Notes: generated by a model from the letters alone, not told the origin. Positions 8,767 to 19,315 are shown, numbered from the stretch's first letter. The stretch: 64,000 nucleotides of DNA from Muricea muricata (GCA_963855995.1 OY979717.1:51901140-51965139), one strand, 5' to 3'. Program-made: numbers and translations.

Positions 8767-8950
8767 ATTCACGGCTATGTCCATTTTTCTTCATCATAAA
8801 GTAATCAAAAAACCCCTCTTTCCAATGCTATTGTACATCATAATTTTTTACAACATTCGAGTTTAACATTTTGTCCACTCCGCCGATTGCATAACTTCAA
8901 CAATGATTGTAATCTTGTTCTGTTATGGACATCAAATGTTCGACTCACTG

Positions 8951-9022
8951 TCCCATGTGGTCTAGCGGTTAGGATCTGGCGCTCTTTCCGCCATGGCCCG
9001 GGTTCGATTCCCGGCATGGGAA
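8951..9022 (+). tRNA. Glu(CUC) body with anticodon CTT
   Basis: Loop reads CTCTTTC, so the anticodon at 8984-8986 is CTT (Lys codon AAG) with T at position 37. All stems and both promoter boxes are intact. Confidence 0.85.
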
Positions 9023-9407
9023 ATTTTTCACTATGTGCTGCATTTTTCTTCTTCATCAAAGAATAAAAGAAAAACGATATCCTTAGTTTATATGTCGTCA
9101 AACTTTGTAAAATTTAGAGCTAAGATTTTTTTTCGTCTAGCGCTGGAAATATTTTAACAATATTTCTAATCTAGTTGCTTTGTTTTTGGGGAAAAAATAT
9201 GCCTATTCGAAAGAAATGAAAATTTTAGGAACGAAAGATGTAATTTGACGACATCATTCTATCACCTACGCTTTGAGTTTCTGTGATGTTGTTCAGTGAT
9301 GTTATAATCGTCGTCCGTTGTATATGATATATATATAATAACTTTGAAAGCTTCACTTCAATTTCCAAACGGATTTCTAAATTTTGACAAAAAGCGGTCG
9401 TTGAAGT

Positions 9408-9478
9408 GCGTTGGTGGTTCAGTGGTAGAATTCTCGCCTGCCACGCGGGAGACCGGGGTTCGATTCCCCGCTAACGCA
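9408..9478 (+). tRNA. tRNA-Gly(GCC)
   Basis: Consensus class 1; anticodon 9440-9442. Confidence 0.95.
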
Positions 9479-9685
9479 AGCGTGAAGAATTTGGAATACT
9501 TTTATGCCCTGAATGGCTTCAAGTGTTAGATATTTATGAGCATATTTCAATATAGTCTTTATACCACATTCTTTGAAAGAATGAAATCGGACTGAACAGC
9601 TGAATTCTCTTTTTCTGATAAATTCTAGAGAATCCTTTGATATCTGCTCCTAAAATAAACGGAAAATAGAAAATGCCTGAGAAGC

Positions 9686-9757
9686 TCCCATGTGGTCTAG
9701 TGGTTAGGATCTGGCGTCTCCACCGCCATGGCCCGGGTTCGATTCCCGGCATGGGAT
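9686..9757 (+). tRNA. Glu(UUC) body with anticodon TCC
   Basis: Loop TCTCCAC gives TCC (Gly codon GGA) at 9719-9721, with C at the normally invariant U33 and T as discriminator. Stems are intact. Confidence 0.75.
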
Positions 9758-9939
9758 AGTCACGGCTATGTCCATTTTTCTTCATCATAAAGTAACCAAA
9801 AAACCCTTCTTTCCAATGCTATTGTACATGATCCTTTTTTACAACATTAGAATTCAACATTTTTCCAGTCTGCCGATTGCATAACTTCAACAATGATTGT
9901 AATCTAGTTCATCAACAACATCAACTGTTCCGCTGACTG

Positions 9940-9984
9940 TCCCATGTGGTCTAGTGGTTAGGATCTGGCGCTCTCACCGCCATG
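9940..9984 (+). pseudogene. Truncated tRNA-Glu(CUC), nt 1-45
   Basis: Same breakpoint. Confidence 0.9.
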
Positions 9985-10030
9985 CATATTAAGAGATACA
10001 CGCGAGTTAGCAAAAGGCGGTCGTTGAAGT

Positions 10031-10101
10031 GCGTTGGTGGTGTAGTGCTAGAATTCTCGCCTTCCACCCGGGAGACCGGAGTTCGATTCCCCGCCAACGC
10101 A
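10031..10101 (+). tRNA. tRNA-Gly, class 2, anticodon TCC
   Basis: Anticodon 10063-10065 is TCC; C19 and an A-C clash in the T stem. Confidence 0.6.
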
Positions 10102-10308
10102 AGCGTAAAGAATTTGGAATATTCTTATGCCCTGAATGACTTCACTTGTTAGATATTTATGAGAATATTTCAATATATCCTTCATAACCACATTCTTTGA
10201 AACAATCAGATCGGACTGAACAGCTGAAACCTCTTTTTTTAGAGGTTCTAGAGAATCCTTTAAAATCTGCTCCAAAAATAAAAGGAAAATAGAAAACGCC
10301 TGAGAGAC

Positions 10309-10380
10309 TCCCATGTGGTCTAGTGGTTAGGATCTGGCGTTTTCACCGCCATGGCCCGGGTTCGATTCCCGGCATGGGAA
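10309..10380 (+). tRNA. tRNA-Glu(UUC)
   Basis: Consensus; anticodon 10342-10344. Confidence 0.95.
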
Positions 10381-10564
10381 ATTCACGGCTATGTCCATTT
10401 TTCTTCATCATAAAGTAACCAAAAAACCCCTCTTTCTAATGCTATTGTACATCATAATTTTTTACAACATTCGAGTTTAACATTTTGTCCACTCCGTCGA
10501 TTGCATAACTTGAACAATGACTGTAATCTAGTTCTGTTATGGACATCAAATGTTCGGCTCACTG

Positions 10565-10636
10565 TCCGATGTGGTCTAGCGGTTAGGATCTGGCGCTCTC
10601 ACCGCCATGGCCCGGGTTGGATTCCCGGCATGGGAA
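10565..10636 (+). tRNA. tRNA-Glu(CUC), C56G variant
   Basis: Anticodon 10598-10600. The B box reads GGTTGGATTCC: invariant C56 (base 10619) is G. Also G4 in the acceptor (TCCGATG), clashing with G. Probably inactive; seven full copies share this pair of changes. Confidence 0.55.
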
Positions 10637-11077
10637 ACTTTCCACTATGTGCTGCATTTTTCTTCTTCATCAAACAATAAAAGAAAAACGATTCCCTTAG
10701 TTTAAATGTCATCAATATTTCTAAAATTTAGGGCTAAGATTTTTTTGTCGTCTAGCGCTGGAAATATTTTAACAATAATTCTAATCTAGTTGCTTCGTTT
10801 TTGGGGAAAAAATACGCCTATTCGAAAGAAATGAAAATTTTAGGAACGAAAGATTTAATTTGACGACATCATTCCATTATCTACGCCTTTAATTTCTGTG
10901 ATGTTGTTCAGTGATGTTATAATCGTCGTCCGTTGTATATGATATTGATATAATAATTTTGAAAGCTTCACTTCAATTTCCAAACGGTTTTCTAAATTTT
11001 GACAATGCTAACAATTCTAAGATTGTACCAAATTATTGAGAAGTGTACGCGAAATAGCAAAAGGCGGTCGTTGAAAT

Positions 11078-11148
11078 GCGTTGGTGGTTCAGTGGTAGAA
11101 TTCTCGCCTACCACGCGGGAGACCGGGGTTCGATTCCCCGCTAACGCA
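11078..11148 (+). tRNA. tRNA-Gly with anticodon ACC
   Basis: Anticodon 11110-11112 is ACC. Otherwise a perfect class 1 gene with all stems paired and both boxes intact, so it looks expressible. Confidence 0.9.
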
Positions 11149-11355
11149 AGCGTAAAGAATTTGGAATACTTTTATGCCCTGAATGGCTTCAAGTGTTAGA
11201 TATTTATGAGCATATTTCAAAATATTCTTTATACCAGATTCTTTGAAACAATGAAATCGGACTGAACAGCTGAATTCTCTTTTTCTGATAAATTCTAGAG
11301 AATCCTATGATATCTGCTCCTAAAATAAACGGAAAATAGAAAATGCCTGAGAAGC

Positions 11356-11427
11356 TCCAATGTGGTCTAGTGGTTAGGATCTGGCGTTTTCACCGCCATG
11401 GCCCGGGTTCGATTCCCGGCATGGGAA
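11356..11427 (+). tRNA. tRNA-Glu(UUC), A4 variant
   Basis: Anticodon 11389-11391; TCCAATG acceptor. Confidence 0.85.
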
Positions 11428-11609
11428 AGTCACGGCTATGTCCATTTTTCTTCATCATAAAGTAACCAAAAAACCCTTCTTTCCAATGCTATTGTACATG
11501 ATCATTTTTTACAACATTAGAATTCAACATTTTTCCAGTCTGCCGATTGCATAACTTCAACAATGATTGTAATCTAGTTCATCAACAACATCAACTGTTC
11601 CGCTGACTC

Positions 11610-11654
11610 TCCCATGTGGTCTAGTGGTTAGGATCTGGCGCTCTCACCGCCATG
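11610..11654 (+). pseudogene. Truncated tRNA-Glu(CUC), nt 1-45
   Basis: Same breakpoint. Confidence 0.9.
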
Positions 11655-11700
11655 CATATTAAGAGATACACGCGAGTTAGCAAAAGGCGGTCGTTGAAGT

Positions 11701-11771
11701 GCGTTGGTGGTGTAGTGCTAGAATTCTCGCCTGCCACCCGGGAGACCGGGGTTCGATTCCCCGCCAACGCA
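11701..11771 (+). tRNA. tRNA-Gly(GCC), class 2
   Basis: Anticodon 11733-11735; C19. Next class 2 Gly follows after only 623 bp, so two short units are adjacent here. Confidence 0.62.
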
Positions 11772-11978
11772 AGCGTAAAGAATTTGGAATATTCTTATGC
11801 CCTGAATGACTTCACTTGTTAGATATTTATGAGAATATTTCAATATATCCTTCATAACCACATTCTTTGAAACAATCAGATCGGACTGAACAGCTGAAAC
11901 CTCTTTTTTTAGAGGTTCTAGAGAATCCTTTAAAATCTGCTCCAAAAATAAAAGGAAAATAGAAAACGCCTGAGAGAC

Positions 11979-12050
11979 TCTCATGTGGTCTAGTGGTTAG
12001 GATCTGGCGTTTTCACCGCCATGGCCCGGGTTCGATTCGCGGCATGGGAA
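11979..12050 (+). tRNA. tRNA-Glu(UUC), T3 variant
   Basis: Anticodon 12012-12014; T stem CGCGG adds a G-G clash. Confidence 0.75.
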
Positions 12051-12232
12051 ATTTACGGCTATGTCCATTTTTCTTCATCATAAAGTAACCAAAAAACCCT
12101 TCTTTCCAATGCTATTGTACATGATCATTTTTTACAACATTAGAATTCAACATTTTTCCAGTCTGCCGATTGCATAACTTCAACAATGATTGTAATCTAG
12201 TTCATCAACAACATCAACTGTTCCGCTGACTC

Positions 12233-12277
12233 TCCCATGTGGTCTAGTGGTTAGGATCTGGCGCTCTCACCGCCATG
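12233..12277 (+). pseudogene. Truncated tRNA-Glu(CUC), nt 1-45
   Basis: Same breakpoint; second of two adjacent short units. Confidence 0.9.
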
Positions 12278-12323
12278 CATATTAAGAGATACACGCGAGT
12301 TAGCAAAAGGCGGTCGTTGAAGT

Positions 12324-12394
12324 GCGTTGGTGGTGTAGTGCTAGAATTCTCGCCTGCCACCCGGGAGACCGGGGTTCGATTCCCCGCCAACGCA
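12324..12394 (+). tRNA. tRNA-Gly(GCC), class 2
   Basis: Anticodon 12356-12358; C19, T stem intact. Confidence 0.62.
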
Positions 12395-12601
12395 AGCGTA
12401 AACAATTTGGAATATTCTTATGCCCTGAATGACTTCACTTGTTAGATATTTATGAGAATATTTCAATATATCCTTCATAACCACATTCTTTGAAACAATC
12501 AGATCGGACTGAACAGCTGAAACCTCTTTTTTTAGAGGTTCTAGAGAATCCTTTAAAATCTGCTCCAAAAATAAAAGGAAAATAGAAAACGCCTGAGAGA
12601 C

Positions 12602-12665
12602 TCCCATGTGGTTAGGATCTGGCGTTTTCACCGTCATGGCCCGGGTTCGATTCCCGGCATGGGAA
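12602..12665 (+). pseudogene. tRNA-Glu(UUC) with 8-nt A-box deletion
   Basis: 64 nt long. TCTAGTGG of the D arm is missing between two GG dinucleotides, removing A14, G18 and G19 and the A box. Anticodon loop still TTC. Copied at 38698. Confidence 0.85.
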
Positions 12666-12849
12666 ATTCACGGCTATGTCCATTTTTCTTCATCATAAAG
12701 TAACCAAAAAATCCCTCTTTCCAATGCTATTGTACATCATAATTTTGTACAACATTCGAGTTTAACATTTTGTCCACTCCGCCGATTGCATAACTCCAAC
12801 AATGATTGTAATCTAGTTCTGTTATGGACATCAAATGTTCGACTCACTG

Positions 12850-12921
12850 TCCCATGTGGTCTAGCGGTTAGGATCTGGCGCTCTCACCGCCATGGCCCGG
12901 GTTCGATTCCCGGCATGGGAA
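12850..12921 (+). tRNA. tRNA-Glu(CUC)
   Basis: Consensus; anticodon 12883-12885. Confidence 0.95.
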
Positions 12922-13307
12922 ATTTTTCACTATGTGCTGCATTTTTCTTCTTCATCAAAGAATAAAAGAAAAACGATATCCTTAGTTTATATGTCGTCAA
13001 ACTTTGTAAAATTTAGAGCTAAGATTTTTTTGTCGTCTAGCGCTGGAAATACTTTAACAATATTTCTAATCTAGTTGCTTTGTTTTTGGGGAAAAAATAT
13101 GCCTATTCGAAAGAAATGAAAATTTTAGGAACGAAAGATGTAATTTGACGACATCATTCTATTACCTACGCTTTGAGTTTCTGTGATGTTGTTCAGTGAT
13201 GTTATAATCGTCGTCCGTTGTATATGATATTGATATAATAACTTTGAAAGCTTCACTTCAATTTCCAAACGGATTTCTAAATTTTGACAAAAGGCGGTCG
13301 TTGAAGT

Positions 13308-13378
13308 GCGTTGGTGGTTCAGTGGTAGAATTCTCGCCTGCCACGCGGGAGACCGGGGTTCGATTCCCCGCTAACGCA
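13308..13378 (+). tRNA. tRNA-Gly(GCC)
   Basis: Consensus class 1; anticodon 13340-13342. Confidence 0.95.
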
Positions 13379-13586
13379 AGCGTAAAGAATTTGGAATACT
13401 TTTATGCCCTGAATGGCTTCAAGTGTTAGATATTTATGAGAATATTTCAATATATTCTTCATAACCACATTCTTTGAAACAATGAGATCGGACTGAACAG
13501 CTGAATTCTATTTTTCTGATAAATTCTAGAGAATCCTTTGATATCTGCTCCTAAAATAAACGGAAAATAGAAAATGCCTGAGAAGC

Positions 13587-13658
13587 TCCCATGTGGCCTA
13601 GTGGTTAGGATCTGGCGTTTTCACCGCCATGGCCCGGGTTCGATTCCCGGCATGGGAA
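13587..13658 (+). tRNA. tRNA-Glu(UUC)
   Basis: Anticodon 13620-13622; A box TGGCCTAGTGG, still within the consensus. Confidence 0.9.
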
Positions 13659-13840
13659 TTTACGGCTATGTCCATTTTTCTTCATCATAAAGTAACCAAA
13701 AAACCCTTCTTTCCAATGCTATTGTACATCATCATTTTTTACAACATTAGAGTTTAATATTTTGTCTAGTCCGCCGATTGCATAACTTCAACAATGATTG
13801 TAATCTAGTTCATCAACAACATCAACTGTTCCGCTGACTG

Positions 13841-13885
13841 TCCCATGTGGTCTAGTGGTTAGGATCTGGCGCTCTCACCGCCATG
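13841..13885 (+). pseudogene. Truncated tRNA-Glu(CUC), nt 1-45
   Basis: Same breakpoint. Confidence 0.9.
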
Positions 13886-13931
13886 CATATTAAGAGATAC
13901 ACGCGAGTTAGCAAAAGGCGGTCGTTGAAGT

Positions 13932-14002
13932 GCGTTGGTGGTGTAGTGCTAGAATTCTCGCCTGCCACCCGGGAGACCGGAGTTCGATTCCCCGCCAACG
14001 CA
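13932..14002 (+). tRNA. tRNA-Gly(GCC), class 2
   Basis: Anticodon 13964-13966; C19, A-C clash in T stem; one T missing in the 3' flank (GAATTGGAATATTC). Confidence 0.6.
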
Positions 14003-14208
14003 AGCGTAAAGAATTGGAATATTCTTATGCCCTGAATGACTTCACTTGTTAGATATTTATGAGAATATTTCAATATATCCTTCATAACCACATTCTTTGA
14101 AACAATCAGATCGGACTGAACAGCTGAAACCTCTTTTTTTAGAGGTTCTAGACAATCCTTTAAAATCTGCTCCAAAAATAAAAGGAAAATAGAAAACGCC
14201 TGAGAGAC

Positions 14209-14280
14209 TCCCATGTGGTCTAGTGGTTAGGATCTGGCGTTTTCACCGCCATGGCCCGGGTTCGATTCCCGGCATGGGAA
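14209..14280 (+). tRNA. tRNA-Glu(UUC)
   Basis: Consensus; anticodon 14242-14244. The T5 terminator is followed by ATTC rather than CTTC. Confidence 0.95.
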
Positions 14281-14464
14281 ATTCACGGCTATGTCCATTT
14301 TTATTCATCATAAAGTAACCAAAAAACCCCTCTTTCCAATGCTATTGTACATCATAATTTTTTACAACATTCGAGTTTAACATTTTGTCCACTCCGCCGA
14401 TTGCATAACTTCAACAATGATTGTAATCTAGTTCTGTTATGGACATCAAATGTTCGACTCACTG

Positions 14465-14536
14465 TCCCATGTGGTCTAGCGGTTAGGATCTGGCGCTCTC
14501 ACCGCCATGGCCCGGGTTCGATTCCCGGCATGGGAA
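14465..14536 (+). tRNA. tRNA-Glu(CUC)
   Basis: Consensus; anticodon 14498-14500. Confidence 0.95.
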
Positions 14537-14922
14537 ATTTTTCACTATGTGCTGCATTTTTCTTCTTCATCAAAGAATAAAAGAAAAACGATATCCTTAG
14601 TTTATATGTCGTCAAACTTTGTAAAATTTAGAGCTAAGATTTTTTTGTCGTCTAGCGCTGGAAATATTTTAACAATATTTCTAATCTAGTTGCTTTGCTT
14701 TTGGGGAAAAAATATGCCTATTCGAAAGAAATGAAAATTTTAGGAACGAAAGATGTAATTTGACGACATCATTCTATTACCTACGCTTTGAGTTTCTGTG
14801 ATGTTGTTCAGTGATGTTATAATCGTCGTCCGTTGTATATGATATTGATATAATAACTTTGAAAGCTTCACTTCAATTTCCAAACGGATTTCTAAATTTT
14901 GACAAAAAGCGGTCGTTGAAGT

Positions 14923-14993
14923 GCGTTGGTGGTTCAGTGGTAGAATTCTCGCCTGCCACGCGGGAGACCGGGGTTCGATTCCCCGCTAACGCA
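14923..14993 (+). tRNA. tRNA-Gly(GCC)
   Basis: Consensus class 1; anticodon 14955-14957. Confidence 0.95.
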
Positions 14994-15200
14994 AGCGTAA
15001 AGAATTTGGAATACTTTTATGCCCTGAATGGCTTCAAGTGTTAGATATTTATGAGCATATTTCAATATAGTCTTTATACCACATTCTTTGAAAGAATGAA
15101 ATCGGACTGAACAGCTGAATTCTCTTTTTCTGATAAATTCTAGAGAATCCTTTGATATCTGCTCCTAAAATAAACGGAAAATAGAAAATGCCTGAGAAGC

Positions 15201-15271
15201 TCCCATGTGGTCTAGTGGTTAGGATCTGGCGTTTTCACCGCCATGGCCGGGTTCGATTCCCGGCATGGGAA
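15201..15271 (+). tRNA. tRNA-Glu(UUC), 71 nt
   Basis: Anticodon 15234-15236. One C is missing before the T stem (GGCCGGG for GGCCCGGG). Shared with the copy at 41297. Confidence 0.8.
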
Positions 15272-15453
15272 AGTCACGGCTATGTCCATTTTTCTTCATC
15301 ATAAAGTAACCAAAAAACCCTTCTTTCCAATGCTATTGTACATGATCATTTTTTACAACATTAGAATTCAACATTTTTCCAGTCTGCCGATTGCATAACT
15401 TCAACAATGATTGTAATCTAGTTCATCAACAACATCAACTGTTCTGCTGACTG

Positions 15454-15525
15454 TCCCATGTGGTCTAGTGGTTAGGATCTTGCGCTCTCACCGCCATGGT
15501 CCGGGTTCGATTCCCGGCATGGGAA
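15454..15525 (+). tRNA. tRNA-Glu(CUC)
   Basis: Anticodon 15487-15489; one anticodon-stem clash (TTGCG). The 5' flank is the kind that elsewhere precedes truncated copies, yet this gene is full length. Confidence 0.8.
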
Positions 15526-15967
15526 ACTTTCCACTATGTGCTGCATTTTTCTTCTTCATCAAACAATAAAAGAAAAACGATATCCATAGTTTATATGTCG
15601 TTAAACTTTGTAAAATATAGAGCTAAGATTTTTGTGTCGTCTAGCGCTGGAAATATTTTAACTATATTTCTAATCTAGTTGCTTAGTTTTTGGGGAAAAA
15701 AATATGCCTGTTCGAAAGAAATGAAAATTTTAAGAACGAAAGATTTAATTTGACAACATCATTCTATGATCTACGCTTTGAATTTCTGTGATGTTGTTCA
15801 GTGATTTTATAATCGTCGTCCGTTGTATATGATATTGATATAATAATTTTAAAAGCTTGTTTTGAATTTCCCAACGGTTTTCTAAATTTTGACAATGCTA
15901 ACAATTCTAAGATTTTACCGACTTATTAAGAAATACACGCGAGTTAGCAAAAGGCGGTCGTTGAAGT

Positions 15968-16038
15968 GCGTTGGTGGTTCAGTGGTAGAACTCTCGCCTG
16001 CCACCTGGGAGACCGGGGTTCGATTCCCCGCCAACGCA
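15968..16038 (+). tRNA. tRNA-Gly(GCC)
   Basis: Anticodon 16000-16002; identical to the gene at 398, including the CTGGG stem strand. Confidence 0.85.
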
Positions 16039-16226
16039 AGCGTAAACAGTTTGGAATATTCTTATGTTAGATATTTATGAGAATATTTCAATATATCCTT
16101 CATAACCACATTCTTTGAAACAATCAGATGGGACTGAACAGTTGAAACCTCTTTTTTTATAAATTCTAGAGAATCCTTTGATATCTGCTCCAAAAATAAA
16201 AGGAAAATAGAAAACGACTGAGAGAC

Positions 16227-16298
16227 TCCCATGTGGTCTAGTGGTTAGGATCTGGCGTTTTCACCGCCATGGCCCGGGCTCGATTCCCGGCATGGGAA
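16227..16298 (+). tRNA. tRNA-Glu(UUC), T54C
   Basis: Anticodon 16260-16262; B box GGCTCGATTCC, so T54 is C. Confidence 0.75.
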
Positions 16299-16482
16299 AT
16301 TCACGGCTATGTCCATTTTTATTCATCATAATGTAACCAAAAAACCCCTTTTTCCAATGCTATTGTACATCATCATTTTTTACAACATTCGAGTCTAAAA
16401 TTTTGTCCAGTCCGCCGATTGCATAACTTCAACAATGATTGTAATATAGTTCGGTTATCGACATCAAATGTTCGGCTGACTG

Positions 16483-16554
16483 TCCCATATGGTCTAGTGA
16501 TTAGCATCTGGCGCTCTCACCGCCATGGCCCGGGTTCGATTCCCGGCATGGGAA
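16483..16554 (+). tRNA. tRNA-Glu(CUC), D-loop variant
   Basis: Anticodon 16516-16518; GTGATTAGCA D loop as at 913, plus acceptor base 7 G to A (TCCCATA). Confidence 0.75.
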
Positions 16555-16997
16555 ATTTTCCACTATGTGCTGCATTTTTCTTCTTCATCAAACAATAAAA
16601 GAAAAACGATATCCTTAGTTTATATGTCGTCAAACTTTGTAAAATATAGAGCTAAGATTTTTGTGTCGTCTAGCGCTGGAAATATTTTAACAATATTTCT
16701 AATCTAGTTGCTTAGTTTTTGGTGGAAAAAAATATGCCTATTCGAAAGAAATGAAAATTTTAAGAACGAAAGATTTAATTTGACGACATCATTCTATGAT
16801 CTACGCTTTGAATTTCTGTGATGTTGTTCAGTGATTTTATAATCGTCGTCCGTTGTATATGACATTGATATAATAAATTTAAAAGCTTGTTTTGCATTTC
16901 AAAACGGTTTCCTAAATTTCGGCAATGCTAACAATTCTAAGATTTTACCGACTTATTAAGAAATACACGCGAGTTAGCAAAAGGCGGTCGTTGAAGT

Positions 16998-17068
16998 GTG
17001 TTGGTGGTTCAGTGGTAGAATTCTCGCTTGCCACGCGGGAGACCGGGATTCGATTCCCCGCTAACGCA
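16998..17068 (+). tRNA. tRNA-Gly(GCC)
   Basis: Anticodon 17030-17032; same GTG start and GATTC B box as the gene at 2472. Its 3' two-thirds is the apparent donor for the hybrid at 19661. Confidence 0.8.
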
Positions 17069-17275
17069 AGCGTTAAGAATTTGGAATATTTTTATGCCCT
17101 GAATGACTTCAAATGTTAGATATTTATGAGAATATTTCAATATATGCTTCATAACCACATTCTTTGAAACAATCAGATCGGACTGAACAGCTGAAACCTC
17201 TTTTTTTATAAATTCTAGAGAATCCTTTGATATCTGCTCCAAAAATAAAAGGAAAATAGAAAACGCCTGAGAGAC

Positions 17276-17347
17276 TCCCATGTGGTCTAGTGGTTAGGAT
17301 CTTGGGTTTTCACCGCCATGGCCCGGGTTCGATTCCCGGCATGGGAA
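17276..17347 (+). tRNA. tRNA-Glu(UUC), broken anticodon stem
   Basis: Anticodon 17309-17311; stem TTGGG/CGCCA has two clashes, everything else consensus. Confidence 0.6.
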
Positions 17348-17531
17348 ATTCACGGCTATGTCCATTTTTCTTCATCATAAAGTAACCAAAAAACCCTTCT
17401 TTCCAATGCTATTGTACATGATCATTTTTTACAACATTCGAGTTTAACATTTTGTCCAGTCCGCCAATTGCATAACTTCAACAATGATTGTAATCTAGTT
17501 CTGTTATTGACATCAAGTGTTCCGCTGACTT

Positions 17532-17603
17532 TCCCATGTGGTCTAGTGGTTAGGATATGGCCCTCTCACCGCCATGGCCCGGGTTCGATTCCCGGCATAC
17601 GAA
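17532..17603 (+). tRNA. tRNA-Glu(CUC), damaged
   Basis: Anticodon 17565-17567; CATACGA acceptor strand and TGGCC stem strand both unpaired in part. Confidence 0.5.
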
Positions 17604-18047
17604 ATTTTCCACTATGTCCTGCATTTTTCTTCTTCATCAAACAATAAAAGAAAAAAGATATCCTTAGTTTATATGTCGTCAAACTTTGTAAAATATAGAG
17701 CTAAGATTTTTGTGTCGTCTAGCGCTGGAAATATTTTAACAATATTTCTAATCTAGTTGCTTAGTTTTTGGGGAAAAAAAAATATGCCTGTTCGAAAGAA
17801 ATGAAAATTTTAGGAACGAAAGATTTAATTTGACGACATCATTCTATGATCTACGCTTTGAATTTCTGTGGTGTTGTTCAGTGATGTTATAATCGTTGTC
17901 CGTTGTATATGATATTGATATAATAATTTTGAAAGCTTCACTTCAATTTCCAAACGGTTTTCTAAATTTTGACAATGCTAACAATTCTAAGATTTTACCG
18001 ACATATTAAGAAATACAAGCGAGTTAGCAAAACGCGGTCGTTGAAGT

Positions 18048-18117
18048 GCGTTGGTGTTTCGTGGTATAAATCTCGCCTGCCACGTGGGAGACCGGGGTTC
18101 GATTCCCCGCTGATGCA
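18048..18117 (+). pseudogene. Degenerate tRNA-Gly lacking A14
   Basis: Same 70-nt form as 3522; anticodon 18079-18081 GCC. Confidence 0.7.
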
Positions 18118-18323
18118 AGCGTAAAGAATTTGGAATATTTTTATGCCCTGAATTACTTCAAATGTTAGATATTTATGAGAATATTTCAATATGTTCTTCA
18201 AAACCACATTCTTTGAAACAATGAGATCGGACTGAACCGCTGAAAACTCTTTTTCAAATAAATTCTAGCGAATCCTTTGATATCTGCTCAAAAATAAAGG
18301 GAAAATGGAAACGTCTGAGAAAC

Positions 18324-18395
18324 TCCGATGTGTTCTAGTGGTTAGGATCTTGGGTTTTCACCGCCATGGCCCGGGTTCGATTCTTGGCATAGGAA
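18324..18395 (+). pseudogene. Degenerate tRNA-Glu(UUC)
   Basis: Same lesions as 3798 in acceptor, A box, anticodon stem and T stem. Confidence 0.7.
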
Positions 18396-18578
18396 ATTCA
18401 CGTCTATGTCCATTTTTCTTCATCATAAAGTAACAAAAAAACCCCTCTTTCCAATGCTATTGTACATCATCATTTTTTACAACATCGAGTTTAACATTTT
18501 GTCCAGTCCGCCGATTGCATAACTTCAACAATGATATTAATGTAGTTCTGTTATGGACATCAAATGTTCGGCTTACTG

Positions 18579-18650
18579 TCCCATGTGGTCTAGCGGTTAG
18601 GATCTGGCGCTCTCACCGCCATGGCCCGGGTTCGAATCCCGGCATGGGAA
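18579..18650 (+). tRNA. tRNA-Glu(CUC)
   Basis: Anticodon 18612-18614; TTCGAAT loop form, all stems paired. Confidence 0.93.
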
Positions 18651-19036
18651 ATTTTCCACTATGTGCTGCATTTTTCTTCTTCATCAAACAATAAAAGAAA
18701 GACGATTCCCTTAGTTTAAATGTCATCAATATTTGTAAAATTTAGGGCTAAGATTTTTGTGTCGTCTAGCGCTGGAAATATTTTAACAATAATTCTTATC
18801 TAGTTGCTTTGTTTATGGGGAAAAAATATGCCTATTCGAAAGAAATGAAAATTTTAGGAACGAAAGATGTAATTTGACGACATCATTCCATTATCTACGC
18901 TTTCAATTTCTGTGATGTTGTTGAGTTATGTTATAATCGTCGTCCGTTGTATATGATATTGATATAATAATTTTGAAAGCTTCACTTCAATTTCCAAACG
19001 GATTTCTAAATTTTGACAAAAGGCGGTCGTTGAAGT

Positions 19037-19107
19037 GCGTTGGTGGTTCAGTGGTAGAATTCTCGCCTGCCACGCGGGAGACCGGGGTTCGATTCCCCGC
19101 TAACGCA
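19037..19107 (+). tRNA. tRNA-Gly(GCC)
   Basis: Consensus class 1; anticodon 19069-19071. Confidence 0.95.
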
Positions 19108-19315
19108 AGCGTAAAGAATTTGGAATACTTTTATGCCCTGAATGGCTTCAAGTGTTAGATATTTATGAGAATATTTCAATATATTCTTCATAACCACATT
19201 CTTTGAAACAATGAGAACGGACTGAACAGCTGAATTCTATTTTTCTGATAAATTCTAGAGAATCCTTTGATATCTGCTCCTAAAATAAACGGAAAATAGA
19301 AAATGCCTGAGAAGC

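Larger units (their letters stand above)
4566..11077 (+). repeat. 1,614-bp higher-order repeat, first series
   Basis: Gly genes at 4566, 6180, 7794 and 9408, and class 2 Gly genes at 5189, 6803, 8417 and 10031, recur every 1,614 bp. Each period holds Gly, Glu(UUC), truncated Glu(CUC), class 2 Gly, Glu(UUC), full Glu(CUC). The last period is 1,670 bp because the next Gly keeps the long 5' flank. Confidence 0.9.
12324..15690 (+). repeat. Block duplicated at 38420-41786 (offset 26,096)
   Basis: Gly genes at 12324, 13308, 13932 and 14923, and their Glu neighbours with the same private lesions (8-nt A-box deletion at 12602, 71-nt Glu at 15201), recur exactly 26,096 bp downstream. Confidence 0.88.
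15571..16685 (+). repeat. Copy of window start (offset 15,570)
   Basis: Matches bases 1-1115 almost throughout, including the private CTGGG Gly anticodon stem and the GATTAGCA Glu D loop. Beyond this point the match to the first region resumes only at offset 14,526. Confidence 0.88.
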
